A stretch of DNA of 64,000 bases from CAVUQH01 sp963774445 (lineage in GTDB: Bacteria; Myxococcota_A; Polyangia; Haliangiales; Haliangiaceae). Every line of letters starts with the position of its first letter. Position 1 is the first letter of the stretch. Shown piece by piece: positions 39,931-51,724 of this stretch. The stretch lies in assembly GCA_963774445.1 (NCBI GenBank), contig CAVZFC010000029.1, forward strand, positions 496,001 through 560,000, read 5' to 3'. The notes below the pieces were generated by a model. It had not been told where the DNA came from, made no database searches, and saw only the letters and a program-made list of their open reading frames with translations. A program made the translations under genes and the position numbers.

Positions 39931-41034
39931 CTACCAGCGCAGCTTGCGGACGATCGGCTCGGCGAGCTTGGCCAGGGCGAAGCGGTCTGCGGCGGCGCGA
40001 TCGCCGACGGCGGCGCTCCACATTTCGCCCAGGCTGCGAGCGCGCTTCTGGTTGCGCGCGCACGACTCGCCGAAGCGGCGGACGGTGCCGTCGGGATCGG
40101 CGGCGGCCTCCGGAAGCTCGACCGGGCCCGGGGAGAAGTAGGGGCGCTCGTCCCAGCGCGCGACCAGGTAGGCGATCGGCGCAACTTCGCTCCAGATGGT
40201 CGTCAGCTCCTGCAGGCCCAGCTCGCGGCGCGAGATGGCGGCGCCCTGTCCGGCCAGCGCCAGCCAGGCCAGCCACATGCGCGGCAGCACCCGGGCCATC
40301 TGTGCGCGCGGCGCGTACTGCCGCGGGCCGAAGAGCTCGTTGAAGCGCATCGACGGCGTGGCCAGCAGCGCGTTCGCCAGCGTCTGGTCCGGCGGCAGCG
40401 ACCACGCGAGCCCCGAAAGCTGGCCGAGCGCGCGCGCGCACGCCTGCCACGCTTCGTCGGGATCGCGATCGTCCATCGCCGACCACGCCTCGCGCCAGAC
40501 GCCGCCGGCCGAGGCGGCAAAGCAGGCGGCCGCGATCTGCGGCTCGCGCAGCGCGAAGCCGCCGCCGGCGGTGTCGAGATCGTCAACCGGCAGCGCCGTG
40601 CCGACGAGGGCCGGGTCGCGCACCGTATCGAGCTCGGCGCGAACCTCGGCCCAGCTGACGCCGTCGCCGTCGGCCGCGCGCAGCGGACAGATGACGCTGT
40701 TGTAGTCGACCACCGTCACGGTGCCGACGCGAAAGATGCGGTTGAACGGAAACAGGCGGCACGCCGCCGGCTTGGCCTCGTGCCCGCCGTCGCTCTCCAG
40801 CCGACACAGGCCGCTGTCGTCGAGGAACCAGCAGCGATCGCGCGGGTTGAACACCGTCAGCGCGGCGCCGCGGCGGCGGACGAACGGGGCGATCGCCGGC
40901 TCGGCCGCCAGCAGCCGCTCCAGCTCGCCGGCATCGTCGTCGACGCCGATGCCCAGCCCGCGGCAGCAGGCGCCGCAGCCGCGGCAGTCGTAGGCCAGGC
41001 CCCGGTCGGGGAAGGTGAAGTAGAAGTCGCTCAC
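39931..41034 (-). CDS. YkgJ-family cysteine-cluster protein
   Basis: 367 residues from GTG 41034. The N-terminus has CRGCGACCRG (about 16-25) and later ACRLFPFNR and CPLR, the cysteine pattern of YkgJ/CxxCxxCC proteins, which probably bind zinc or an Fe-S centre. The C-terminal 200 residues are helical and unrecognised. GTG overlaps the stop of the DUF6986 gene (GTGA), so the pair is co-translated. Possibly a maturation factor; no enzyme role is known to me. Confidence 0.8.
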   Translation of the reverse strand: MSDFYFTFPDRGLAYDCRGCGACCRGLGIGVDDDAGELERLLAAEPAIAPFVRRRGAALTVFNPRDRCWFLDDSGLCRLESDGGHEAKPAACRLFPFNRIFRVGTVTVVDYNSVICPLRAADGDGVSWAEVRAELDTVRDPALVGTALPVDDLDTAGGGFALREPQIAAACFAASAGGVWREAWSAMDDRDPDEAWQACARALGQLSGLAWSLPPDQTLANALLATPSMRFNELFGPRQYAPRAQMARVLPRMWLAWLALAGQGAAISRRELGLQELTTIWSEVAPIAYLVARWDERPYFSPGPVELPEAAADPDGTVRRFGESCARNQKRARSLGEMWSAAVGDRAAADRFALAKLAEPIVRKLRW

Positions 41035-42377
41035 GCGTCGCCGCGCCGGTTGCGCAGGATGGCGACGAACGAGCGCCCGCGCAGCTCGTCGAGGGTGAGC
41101 CCGGTGGCCAGCGCCTCCTCCTCGGGGAAGGCGCCGCACGAGATGCCGCGGAGGAAGAAGTTGAGCAGCCCCTGCCCGGTAGCCGCGTCGTCGAAGACGT
41201 CGCCGACCAGGGTCGCCTGCGCCGCCTTGGCAACGAAGTTCTTCAGCCGCTCGGACGCCGCCGGCAGCCCCTCGAGGAAGAAGGCGAAGACCGCCGCATA
41301 GCGCGTCGGCAGCTGCCCCGGGTGCAGATCCCAGCCCTGGTAGTAGCCGCTCTCCAGCGAGTGGCGGATGTGCTCGACGTGCAGGCGCCAGGCGGCCTGC
41401 ACGCTGGCGCGGTTGTCGGCCTTCTGCGCGTCGGTCAGCGTGTCGCCCCGGTGCACGGGAACCGGCATGATGTTGGTCGCGCCGTCCGACAGCCAGATGC
41501 CGGTGCCGGCGTAGGCGTTCTTCATCATGTTGCGCGCGAAGTCGCACGCCGGGTGCATCATGTGCTGGTGCGCCGCGGTGATGGCACACGCCGCGGTGTA
41601 ATCGTAGGTGCCGAAGTGCGCGGCCACGCAGCGCCCGCGGGCGGCGTCGGCCAAGAGCGGCAGCATCACCCGGCCGTCTGGACCGACGATCGACTGCGTG
41701 GTCTCGATCATCAGCTCGAGCTTCAACGCACCTTCGTCCAGGCCAAGCGTCAACTCCAGCGCGGCCAGCGTGCCGACCAGCACCTCGACCTGGGTCGGCG
41801 AGGTGATCTTGGGCAGCGTGACCACGAAGCCGCCGGGCAGCGCGCCGCCGCTCTCGCCCACCAGCGTGGTCACGAAGATGTCGAGCGTGCGCAGCGACCG
41901 CCCGGCCAGCTCGTCCGACAGCGGCTTGATGCGGATGCCGAGGAACGGCGGCAAGCTTCCCGCCGCCATGCCGGCCGCGACCTCCCTGGCCGCCGACTCG
42001 GCGTGGCCGTCTTCCTCGGCGTCGGGGCGGTTGCCGTAGCCGTCCTCGAAGTCGATGCGAAAATCCTCGACCGGCTCGCGCGCCAGCTTGTCGAGGACGC
42101 GCGCGTGGACCGTGCGCGCCAGCTCGGCGTCGTCGGTGAGCCCGATCGCGCGGGCCATCTCCACCGGATCGGCGCCGTAGGCGTCGACCATCCGCTGCGC
42201 CACGCCGCCCAGCTTGCCGGCCAGATCGGCCACGAACAGATGCGCCCCGCCGTAGACCGTGTGCACCGGCTGGCGGGCGCCGCTCTCCACCGGATAGCGC
42301 TCGGCCACCTCGGCGTTGGCGGCGCGCAGGCGCACGGCGAGATCACCGGCGAGCTCGTTCCCCAGACTGGTTGGCAT
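41031..42377 (-). CDS. DUF6986 aldolase/citrate-lyase-like protein
   Basis: 448 residues of the HpcH/HpaI/citrate-lyase TIM-barrel superfamily. IDFEDGYGNRPDAEED near 109-124 gives acidic metal ligands, ELMIETTQSI near 221-230 contains the typical Glu, and HFGTYDYTAACAI follows. DUF6986 genes are frequent beside ureide-degradation genes in other bacteria and are suspected to handle glyoxylate or act like malate synthase; that role is inference. ATG is set by TAGCCT six bases upstream. Confidence 0.8.
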   Translation of the reverse strand: MPTSLGNELAGDLAVRLRAANAEVAERYPVESGARQPVHTVYGGAHLFVADLAGKLGGVAQRMVDAYGADPVEMARAIGLTDDAELARTVHARVLDKLAREPVEDFRIDFEDGYGNRPDAEEDGHAESAAREVAAGMAAGSLPPFLGIRIKPLSDELAGRSLRTLDIFVTTLVGESGGALPGGFVVTLPKITSPTQVEVLVGTLAALELTLGLDEGALKLELMIETTQSIVGPDGRVMLPLLADAARGRCVAAHFGTYDYTAACAITAAHQHMMHPACDFARNMMKNAYAGTGIWLSDGATNIMPVPVHRGDTLTDAQKADNRASVQAAWRLHVEHIRHSLESGYYQGWDLHPGQLPTRYAAVFAFFLEGLPAASERLKNFVAKAAQATLVGDVFDDAATGQGLLNFFLRGISCGAFPEEEALATGLTLDELRGRSFVAILRNRRGDA

Positions 42378-42383
42378 CGGCCG

Positions 42384-42389
42384 AGGCTA
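42384..42389 (-). promoter_or_regulatory. -10 box (TAGCCT) of the DUF6986 gene
   Basis: TAGCCT-N6-ATG, inside the 26-base gap downstream of the ABC exporter gene, so the DUF6986-YkgJ pair can be expressed on its own. Confidence 0.5.
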
Positions 42390-42403
42390 GCGCACTCGCG
42401 ACC

Positions 42404-44245
<1,842 letters not shown>

Positions 44246-44253
44246 GGCGGGCC

Positions 44254-44259
44254 ACGCTA
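44254..44259 (-). promoter_or_regulatory. -10 box (TAGCGT) of the ABC exporter
   Basis: TAGCGT-N8-GTG. Confidence 0.4.
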
Positions 44260-44335
44260 CCAGGCGGGCCTTCCGGCCGCGACCGGGCGAACGGTCAGGT
44301 GCCAACCAAAATTGCGGGGTGTAAAGCGTTGTTGC

Positions 44336-44363
44336 GGGGGGCTGTCAATCAGGATTGCCCCCC
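44336..44363. other. Hairpin in the 218-base divergent gap
   Basis: GGGGGGC (44336-44342) and GCCCCCC (44357-44363) can form a seven-pair stem. There is no T-tract, so it is not a terminator; it may be an attenuator or nothing. The rest of 44246-44463 shows no gene and no clear promoter. Confidence 0.3.
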
Positions 44364-44463
44364 TCCCCTCCCGCAGATCCAACCAGTTGGAGTCATTGAC
44401 GCGCTCATCCCGGCACAGGACGTGCTTAACCCACGACTGCCCGCACGTAATTCAGGATACTAC

Positions 44464-45063
44464 TTGGCAACCCAGCTCATCACCCGCCCCGCCCGGACCC
44501 CCAAGCCCCCCACGGTCCGTATCGGCATCCGTCGATGGAGTCAGGTCCTCCGGCTCTGCGACCGGCCCGGCCCCGGCTCCGCCTGCATCAAGCTGCTCTC
44601 GTCCGAGCTCGGCCTCGGCCAGCAGGTCAGCGTGCTGATGACCATCCCCGGCGGATTCCGCGTCCGCATCCCCGCCCGCGTTGCCAAGCTGAACCGCGAT
44701 CCCCGCGGTGACACGCCCGAGCTCACCCTCGAGCTCGCCGGACTGTCGGCCAACCTGGTCGATCGTCTGCGCGCCCTGGCCGCGGCTGCACGGCCCTCCC
44801 GTCCCCTCGGCCCCGTGCCCGCCAGGTCCTCGCGTGCTCGCCAATCCCCGGCCCGCCGCCCCGCGCCGCCCCCCCGGCGCGGGCGGCGTGTCGCCGCGGG
44901 GACTCCCCCACCCTCCTGTATCGACGAGTGGGAAGCCGCCAGCTGGGAAGACCTCATGACCCACGTCTGCGGCCGCATGAAAGTCAGCGAGCTGCTCGAA
45001 TCCAACGAGCATCTCCGCGCCCAGATCGACGACCTCGCCTGGCGCATGCGCCCGCGCGACTAG
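44464..45063 (+). CDS. PilZ-like protein
   Basis: 199 residues from TTG 44464, which has AGGA six bases upstream. The region GSACIKLLSSELGLGQQVSVLM...VRIPARVAKL (about 40-80) and LELAGLSANLVDRLRAL have the spacing of myxobacterial PilZ-type domains, which may bind cyclic di-GMP. The usual RxxxR and D/NxSxxG motifs are not clear. An Arg/Pro-rich middle (about 118-152) is followed by a short helical C-terminus. Its TAG stop lies in the palindromic repeat. Confidence 0.45.
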   Translation: MATQLITRPARTPKPPTVRIGIRRWSQVLRLCDRPGPGSACIKLLSSELGLGQQVSVLMTIPGGFRVRIPARVAKLNRDPRGDTPELTLELAGLSANLVDRLRALAAAARPSRPLGPVPARSSRARQSPARRPAPPPRRGRRVAAGTPPPSCIDEWEAASWEDLMTHVCGRMKVSELLESNEHLRAQIDDLAWRMRPRD

Positions 45064-45101
45064 AGAGCCGACCGGTTTACGAACGCAAACCGATCGCCGC
45101 T

Positions 45102-45104
<3 letters not shown>
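45060..45104. repeat. Dispersed palindromic repeat, short copy
   Basis: An imperfect palindrome, CTAGAGAGCCGACCGGTTTA at the left and AAACCGATCGCCGCTCTA at the right. It sits exactly between convergent genes, and its terminal TAG and CTA are the stop codons of both. Its arms match the arms of the 50.5 kb copy with one mismatch in 27 and one in 21. Confidence 0.75.
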
Positions 45105-46553
<1,449 letters not shown>

Positions 46554-46561
46554 TCGCCGCG

Positions 46562-46567
46562 AGGGTA
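46562..46567 (-). promoter_or_regulatory. -10 box (TACCCT) of the FHA-sigma54 regulator
   Basis: TACCCT-N8-ATG; no ribosome binding site. Confidence 0.4.
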
Positions 46568-46649
46568 TCACAGGGCGAAATCGCCCGGACTGCCGCGCGC
46601 AGTGACGGCCGATGACAGGGTGCTATGCTGCCCGGGCCAGGAGGAGCCG

Positions 46650-47771
46650 ATGAGCCACGCCGCCCCGCCGTCCACGTTCACCCGCCTCCCCGAGATGGAC
46701 GAGGCCTGGGCGATCTCGGACCCGGGCGCCCGGCTCGACGCGGTCCGCCGCCGGGGCCAGGTGCTGCGCCAGCGCATCGGCACCGCGGGCAAGGCGATCG
46801 CGGTGCGCACCTATCCGATCGTCACGTTTCCCTATCCCACGGTCTACGGCCTGGGCGGGGCCGCCCGCTCGCCCTTGCCGTTGGTGATGATGCGCAACCG
46901 GATGCAGATCGTTCAGGTCGAGCAAGCCGGGAGCCTCGTCAACATCCTGGTCAATCCCAGCGACCCCGAACGCGCCCTGGCCGCGCCGTTCTTTGCCACC
47001 CAGCTCGAGCGCTACGGCGACTTCATCGGCCGCCGGGTCATGTCCAAGCGCCACGGCGGCGTCGAGCTGGCCCTGCGCGACGCCGGCCTGGCGCCAGAAG
47101 AGATCCACTACGTCACCTTCGACCACCTGCACGTGCAGGACCTGCGCGGCTGGCTGGGCACGGAGGAGCCGGAGGAGGGGTTCGAGGCGCCGACCCGGGC
47201 GCTGCTTCCCCGCGCGCGCCTGCTGGCCCAGCGCGCCGAGCTGGAGACGTTTGCCCGGCCCCACCCGCTGCAGCGCTTCTGGTACGTCGCCGACGGCCTG
47301 GCCTCGATTCCCGCCGACAAGATCGTCGCCCTGGACGGCGACTACCTCATCGGCGGCGGCCTGGCGCTGGTGCGCACGCCCGGACACACCCGTGGCAACC
47401 AGTCGATCGTGCTCGGCACCGACAGTGGCCTGTGGACGATCAGCGAGAACGGCATCGCGCTCGACTGCTACGCGCCCGAGCAGAGCCGTATTGCCGGGCT
47501 GGCCCAGCACGCGCGCACCGCCGGCGTCGAGGTGATCCTCAACAGCAACACCCGCGAGAGCACGCTCGACCAGTATACCTCGATGGTGCTGGAGAAGACG
47601 CTGGCCGACGCGTCGCTCGATCACCCGGCCCTGCCGCAATGTTTTCCGTCGTCCGAGCTGGTCAAGAGCCGCCTGGCCCCAGGGCTGTCGCCGACCTTCT
47701 CGCACCGCCGCATCAGCCACGGCGCCGTGCGCACCGACGGCGCGACGCGCGGCGCGTCATCGGCAGCCTGA
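46650..47771 (+). CDS. MBL-fold protein with altered metal motif
   Basis: 373 residues. The fold is indicated by TFDHLHVQDLRGW (about 153-165) and RTPGHTRGNQSIVLG (about 243-257). The canonical HxHxDH reads HLHVQD here, so one His and the Asp position are changed. Either it binds one metal or it is not a normal hydrolase. It has a perfect ribosome binding site (AGGAGGAG) four bases before ATG 46650, unlike most genes here, and TATGCT at 46624 as a likely -10 with a real leader. Divergent from the sigma54 regulator. Confidence 0.75.
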   Translation: MSHAAPPSTFTRLPEMDEAWAISDPGARLDAVRRRGQVLRQRIGTAGKAIAVRTYPIVTFPYPTVYGLGGAARSPLPLVMMRNRMQIVQVEQAGSLVNILVNPSDPERALAAPFFATQLERYGDFIGRRVMSKRHGGVELALRDAGLAPEEIHYVTFDHLHVQDLRGWLGTEEPEEGFEAPTRALLPRARLLAQRAELETFARPHPLQRFWYVADGLASIPADKIVALDGDYLIGGGLALVRTPGHTRGNQSIVLGTDSGLWTISENGIALDCYAPEQSRIAGLAQHARTAGVEVILNSNTRESTLDQYTSMVLEKTLADASLDHPALPQCFPSSELVKSRLAPGLSPTFSHRRISHGAVRTDGATRGASSAA

Positions 47772-47782
47772 GAGGGCTCTGC

Positions 47783-47788
47783 TACGAT
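47783..47788 (+). promoter_or_regulatory. -10 box (TACGAT) of the phosphodiesterase gene
   Basis: TACGAT-N6-ATG; the six bases CAGTAG contain no ribosome binding site. Confidence 0.5.
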
Positions 47789-47794
47789 CAGTAG

Positions 47795-49513
47795 ATGCAG
47801 CGCCGCGTCTTCGCGCCGGTAATCGCCGCCGCCATCCTGGTCGTGCTCGGCGGCGACATGGCGCTGCAGCTGGGCCGCGCGGGCGCCCGCTTCATGCCCC
47901 GCCTGGACGACTCGCACCCGGCGCTGGCCCGTGTCGAGCCGGAGCCAGGGCAGATGGATCGGCCGCGCCTGGCCCGCCGCGTGGTGCTGGTGATCATCGA
48001 CGGCCTGCGCCTGCGCGAATCGATCGGCCTGCCCTACCTCGACGAGCTGCGCTCGAGCGGCATCGAGGCGATCGCCCGCTCGCACTACCCGACCTTCTCG
48101 CGGCCCAACTACGTCTCGATCGTCACTGGTGTGCCGCCGAGGCAGAGCGGCGTGCGCACCAACAACTACGACGCCCAGGTCGGGCTCGACTCGCTGATGG
48201 ACCGCGCCCACGCCGCCGGCCTGCGCTCGGGGTTCCTCAGCAACTACTCGCCCGCGCTGCCGCGCATGTTCACCCGGCCGGCGACCGAGGACGAGCGCGA
48301 GGGCACTACCCTGCGCTACGTCTCGGACTTCGACGACAGCCACTACGTGCAGTGGCCGGGCGGCTTCGTCAACGCGGCGCACCTGTTGCTGGCCCAGGGC
48401 TACCCGCTGGTGATCATGCACCTGGGCGAGCCGGATATCGCCGGCCACCGCTACGGCGGTGACTCGCCCGAGTACCTGGCAGCGGCGCGCCTGGCCGATC
48501 GCGAGCTGCAGGCGGCGCTGGAAGCGTCCGGAGCGGACGCCGGCGCCGACCCCGAAGCCGTCATCGATCTGTCGCGCGACGCCGTGGTCGTGGTCGCCGA
48601 CCACGGGCACACCGATTCGGGCGGCCACGGCGGGCTCGAGGAGAAGGTGGTCGAGGTTCCGCTGGTCCTGGCCGGCGCCGGCATTCGCCGGGGCGCCGCG
48701 GTGGTCGGCGCGCGCCTCATCGACGTGGCGCCGACGGTGGCGACGCTGCTCGGCGTGAAGCCGCCCGGCCACGGTCTGGGTCGCACGCTGACCGAGGCCC
48801 TCGATCTTCCCGTCGGCGTACGCCAGCAGCTGACGGCCGACGACGCCCGCCGCGTCGAGCGCAACCAGGTGATCGTCGCGTCGGCTCACTCGGACGCCGA
48901 GCGCCAGCTGGCGGGCGAGCGGATCTGGCGTCTGCCGCTGGTGCTGGGCCTCATCGCGGTGGCGATCGGGCTGTTGCTCCTGGGCCGCAAGCTGGACGCG
49001 CTGCGCCTGGACTGGCGTGTGCTGGCGATCGCGCTGCCGGCCTTCCCGGTCACCTACTACCTGGCCATCGGCCTGCTCGAACAGCACTACTCGCCGTCGG
49101 CGATCCCCGAGCTCGGCGATGTCGTGCACATGCTGGTGCGCTGGGGCCTGGTATCGACGGCGGCGCACCTCGTGGTGTCGTGGATCGCGCTGCGCGGCCG
49201 CGTCGTCCTGCGCGACCGGCTGGCCGCGGCCAACGGCCTGACCGCCTGCGGTCTGGTCCTGGCGGTGCTGCCGGCGGGCCTGGCGTGGGCGCTGTTCGCC
49301 CAGCCGTACCTCGAGCTGCCGGGGCCGCAGCTCATGGTGCTCATCCCCGCCACGCTGCTGGCGGTCGCCTTCTACGCCATGGCATCGGCCACCACCCTGG
49401 TGCTGGAAATCGTCATCTTCTTCGCCCGGGCGGTCGATCCGCGCAACCACGTGCGGAGGCTCGAGCGCGCGGCCAAGCGAGCGCGCAGCCGCATCGATGC
49501 CGAGCCCGACTGA
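47795..49513 (+). CDS. Membrane-bound alkaline-phosphatase-superfamily phosphodiesterase
   Basis: 572 residues. An N-terminal TM/signal segment is followed by the nucleotide-pyrophosphatase-like domain: VVLVIIDGLRLRES (metal Asp, about 63-76), SHYPTFSRPNYVSIVTG (nucleophile Thr/Ser region), HLGEPDIAGHRYG and VADHGHTDSGGHGG (metal Asp and His). After about residue 375 come four to five transmembrane helices. Resembles GPI-ethanolamine-phosphate-transferase/phosphodiesterase relatives; the substrate is probably a lipid or nucleotide head group outside the membrane. Confidence 0.82.
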   Translation: MQRRVFAPVIAAAILVVLGGDMALQLGRAGARFMPRLDDSHPALARVEPEPGQMDRPRLARRVVLVIIDGLRLRESIGLPYLDELRSSGIEAIARSHYPTFSRPNYVSIVTGVPPRQSGVRTNNYDAQVGLDSLMDRAHAAGLRSGFLSNYSPALPRMFTRPATEDEREGTTLRYVSDFDDSHYVQWPGGFVNAAHLLLAQGYPLVIMHLGEPDIAGHRYGGDSPEYLAAARLADRELQAALEASGADAGADPEAVIDLSRDAVVVVADHGHTDSGGHGGLEEKVVEVPLVLAGAGIRRGAAVVGARLIDVAPTVATLLGVKPPGHGLGRTLTEALDLPVGVRQQLTADDARRVERNQVIVASAHSDAERQLAGERIWRLPLVLGLIAVAIGLLLLGRKLDALRLDWRVLAIALPAFPVTYYLAIGLLEQHYSPSAIPELGDVVHMLVRWGLVSTAAHLVVSWIALRGRVVLRDRLAAANGLTACGLVLAVLPAGLAWALFAQPYLELPGPQLMVLIPATLLAVAFYAMASATTLVLEIVIFFARAVDPRNHVRRLERAAKRARSRIDAEPD

Positions 49514-49519
49514 TATGCT
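49514..49519 (+). promoter_or_regulatory. -10 box (TATGCT) of the methyltransferase gene
   Basis: TATGCT-N6-GTG, only one base after the preceding stop codon. Confidence 0.45.
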
Positions 49520-49525
49520 CGGCCC

Positions 49526-50542
49526 GTGGCCTTCGACGACGCCGCCGCGATGACCCGCTACTACGCCGACCTCCTGGTCCGGCACGGCGACGGACCGCGC
49601 GCGGTCGGCTGGTACAGCGCCCACATCCAGGCCGCCAACTTCCTGCAGCTGGTGCGGGTCAACGGCCTGGTGCCGGGCGCGCGCGTGCTCGACGTCGGCT
49701 GCGGGCTGGGCGCGCTGAAGAGCTTCTTCGACGCCTGCGGGCCGGCCGTCAACTACACCGGCTGGGACATCTGCGCGCCGGCGATCGACGAGGCGCGGCG
49801 CCACCACCCGGACGCCCGGTTCGAGGTGCGCGACATCGTCCGCGATCCGCCGGCCGAGCCGTTCGACTTCGTCTTCGCCAGCGGTACCCTCAACCTGCGC
49901 CTGCCGGATCACGAAGCGTGGGTGGCAGCGATGATCCACGCGATGTGGGACGCCGCGGCGCGGGCGCTGGTGTTCAACCTGCTCAGCGCGCGCTACGCCG
50001 CGGCGCAGATGCGCTACGCCGACCACGACAACTACTTCTACGCCAAGCCGTCGGCGATGCTGGAGCTGTGCCTGGAGCTGGGCGGGCAGGTCGTGCTGGA
50101 CCACGCCGAGCTGGCGCACAGCTTCGCCGTCTACCTCTACCGCCACAACCCGGCGCCCGTCAACCGGCTGCGCGAGCACCTGTCCGCGGGCGGCGGCTAC
50201 GGCCCGGCCGAGGAGGCCGTGGTCGAGCACTACGGATCGCTCGGTCTAATCCGCGAGGGGATCGAGTTCCTCGAGGGTCTGCCCGAGACTGCCGGCGGCT
50301 GCGATGCGCTGGGCCTGCTGGCGTTCGACGACGGCGACCACGAGAAGATGGTGGCCGCCTTCCGCCGCGCCGCCGCGCTCGAGCCCGAGCACGCCGAGCG
50401 CTGGCGCCGCCTGGCGACCGCGCTGGTCGACGCCGGCCAGCCGGCCGATGCCGTGGCGTCGCTCGAGCGCGCTCTCGCCCTCGATCCCGACGACGCCGAC
50501 ACCCGCCAGCACCTCGAGCGCTTGCGCGCCAACCTCGACTAG
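49526..50542 (+). CDS. Class I SAM-dependent methyltransferase with C-terminal TPRs
   Basis: 338 residues. SAM-binding motif ARVLDVGCGLGALKSFF (about 51-67), GWDICAPAIDEARRHHPDA next, and FDFVFASGTLNL near 112-123. After about residue 235 the protein continues with TPR helices (ALLAFDDGDHEKMVAAFRRAAALEPEHAERW, RALALDPDDADTRQHL). Substrate unknown. GTG 49526 follows TATGCT by six bases. The stop codon TAG lies in the palindromic repeat. Confidence 0.82.
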   Translation: MAFDDAAAMTRYYADLLVRHGDGPRAVGWYSAHIQAANFLQLVRVNGLVPGARVLDVGCGLGALKSFFDACGPAVNYTGWDICAPAIDEARRHHPDARFEVRDIVRDPPAEPFDFVFASGTLNLRLPDHEAWVAAMIHAMWDAAARALVFNLLSARYAAAQMRYADHDNYFYAKPSAMLELCLELGGQVVLDHAELAHSFAVYLYRHNPAPVNRLREHLSAGGGYGPAEEAVVEHYGSLGLIREGIEFLEGLPETAGGCDALGLLAFDDGDHEKMVAAFRRAAALEPEHAERWRRLATALVDAGQPADAVASLERALALDPDDADTRQHLERLRANLD

Positions 50543-50701
50543 AGCGGCGATAGGTTTGCGACGCGAAGCGAAATCGCGTAGCTGCGAGCAGGGCAAGGAG
50601 CGAAGAAGGAGTTGGGTGGGCCCCAGCGACTGATGAGCGACGCCGCCATGCGACGCAGCTATGCGATTCGGCGAGCGTTCGTAAACCGGTCGGCGCTCTA
50701 G
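50539..50701. repeat. Dispersed palindromic repeat, long copy
   Basis: 48-base arms at 50539-50586 and 50654-50701 in inverted orientation, matching at 35 of 48 positions by my count; both start CTAGAGCG. The centre (50587-50653) holds tgggccca and aggagcgaagaaggag. Exactly as at 45.1 kb it lies between convergent genes and supplies the TAG stop of each. No ORF inside. Confidence 0.78.
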
Positions 50702-51657
50702 CCGGCCAGCTCGGTGGCGACTTCGCCCAGGATCTGGCGGGCGCGGTCGAGCTCGTCCGGCGGCAGCGACACGGCGCCGACGAACGGGTGACCGCCGCCG
50801 CCGTAGCGCTCGCAAATCTGCGAGATGTCGTGGCGGCGCCGCTCGGGAAACCACGGGTTGGCGCCGACCGAGATCTTCAGGCGGCCCGGGGCGCGGACCA
50901 GGCTGACGGTATAGGACGCCTCGGGGTGGAGAAAGTAGGAGATGAACTTGTTGATCGACGAGGCGTCGTCGTCGGTCAGGTCGAAGACGACGACGCCGTC
51001 GGTCACGCGGGCGCGGCGGCGCACCAGCTCGATGGCCCGCTGGTGCGCGGTGAGCAGCGGCGCCAGCGGCTCGCGCACCCATGGCTCGCCGGCGATCTCG
51101 GCCAGCGTCTCGTGACCGAGCCGCTCGATGAAGCGGTGGGTCAGTGCCGGATCGGGATTGGCCTCGAGCCAGGTCATCAGCTGCAGCGCCGGCTCGGCCA
51201 GCTCGACCGCCTGCGCCGGGCTGGCAAAGCGGGCGGCGTCGATCAGATCGGCCCACTCGATCACCTCGTCGAAGCTCGCCGGCAGCCGGTAGCCAAAGCG
51301 CTCGCGCAAGGTGTTGGTCATGAACAGCGTGTTGGAGCGAGCGGTCGGGTCGTAGAATTTGTGCCCGCTGGTGTCGGCCTCGAACGCGGCGCGCAGCTCC
51401 GCCGGCTGGAACGCCGAGGCGTGATGGTCGAACCACCAGGTCATCTCCGGCGCCGGGCAGAAGCGAAAGTCGAGGCAGGCGTTGTCGTCGCCGTCGAGGG
51501 GCAATCCGGCGAACGGATCCCCCGGCCCGTGTTGCACCCCCTGCAGCGCGACTTCGGCGCCCGGATCGATCACCTGGCGGTAGAAATCGGCGAATACGGC
51601 GGCCGAGGCGGCGCCGTCGAAGCAGCTGTCGTGGAAGAAGATCGTCACCCGGGGCAT
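50698..51657 (-). CDS. DHH-family phosphoesterase
   Basis: 319 residues. DHH motif FDHHASAF near 76-83, an HDSCFDGAASA metal/entry motif near 10-20 and the C-terminal DHHA1 glycine motif GGGGHPFVGAV near 291-301. The family includes oligoribonuclease/cyclic-dinucleotide phosphodiesterases and pyrophosphatase-like enzymes; the substrate cannot be told. ATG 51657 is chosen because TAGGCT lies seven bases before it. Divergent from the membrane protein gene. Confidence 0.83.
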   Translation of the reverse strand: MPRVTIFFHDSCFDGAASAAVFADFYRQVIDPGAEVALQGVQHGPGDPFAGLPLDGDDNACLDFRFCPAPEMTWWFDHHASAFQPAELRAAFEADTSGHKFYDPTARSNTLFMTNTLRERFGYRLPASFDEVIEWADLIDAARFASPAQAVELAEPALQLMTWLEANPDPALTHRFIERLGHETLAEIAGEPWVREPLAPLLTAHQRAIELVRRRARVTDGVVVFDLTDDDASSINKFISYFLHPEASYTVSLVRAPGRLKISVGANPWFPERRRHDISQICERYGGGGHPFVGAVSLPPDELDRARQILGEVATELAG

Positions 51658-51664
51658 TGCCCCC

Positions 51665-51670
51665 AGCCTA
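51665..51670 (-). promoter_or_regulatory. -10 box (TAGGCT) of the DHH gene
   Basis: TAGGCT-N7-ATG. A mirror-image TAGCGT for the divergent gene lies about 40 bases away. Confidence 0.45.
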
Positions 51671-51710
51671 CTCCATGTCGCCGCCGGTGCACGGTGTGGG
51701 TACGCCGTGC

Positions 51711-51716
51711 TAGCGT
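51711..51716 (+). promoter_or_regulatory. -10 box (TAGCGT) of the CopD/HemJ-like gene
   Basis: TAGCGT-N8-ATG; no ribosome binding site. Confidence 0.4.
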
Positions 51717-51724
51717 CTCCGGTC

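Noticed and set aside
44336..44363. Terminator between the ABC exporter and PilZ-like genes
   Set aside because: The stem is G/C only, has a 14-base loop and no T-tract, and the genes are divergent, so no terminator is expected.
50630..50637. CTGATGAG with an upstream GAAA, resembling a hammerhead ribozyme core in the long palindromic repeat
   Set aside because: The stem II strands do not pair and no UH cleavage site follows the putative stem III, so the core cannot be completed in any permutation I tried.
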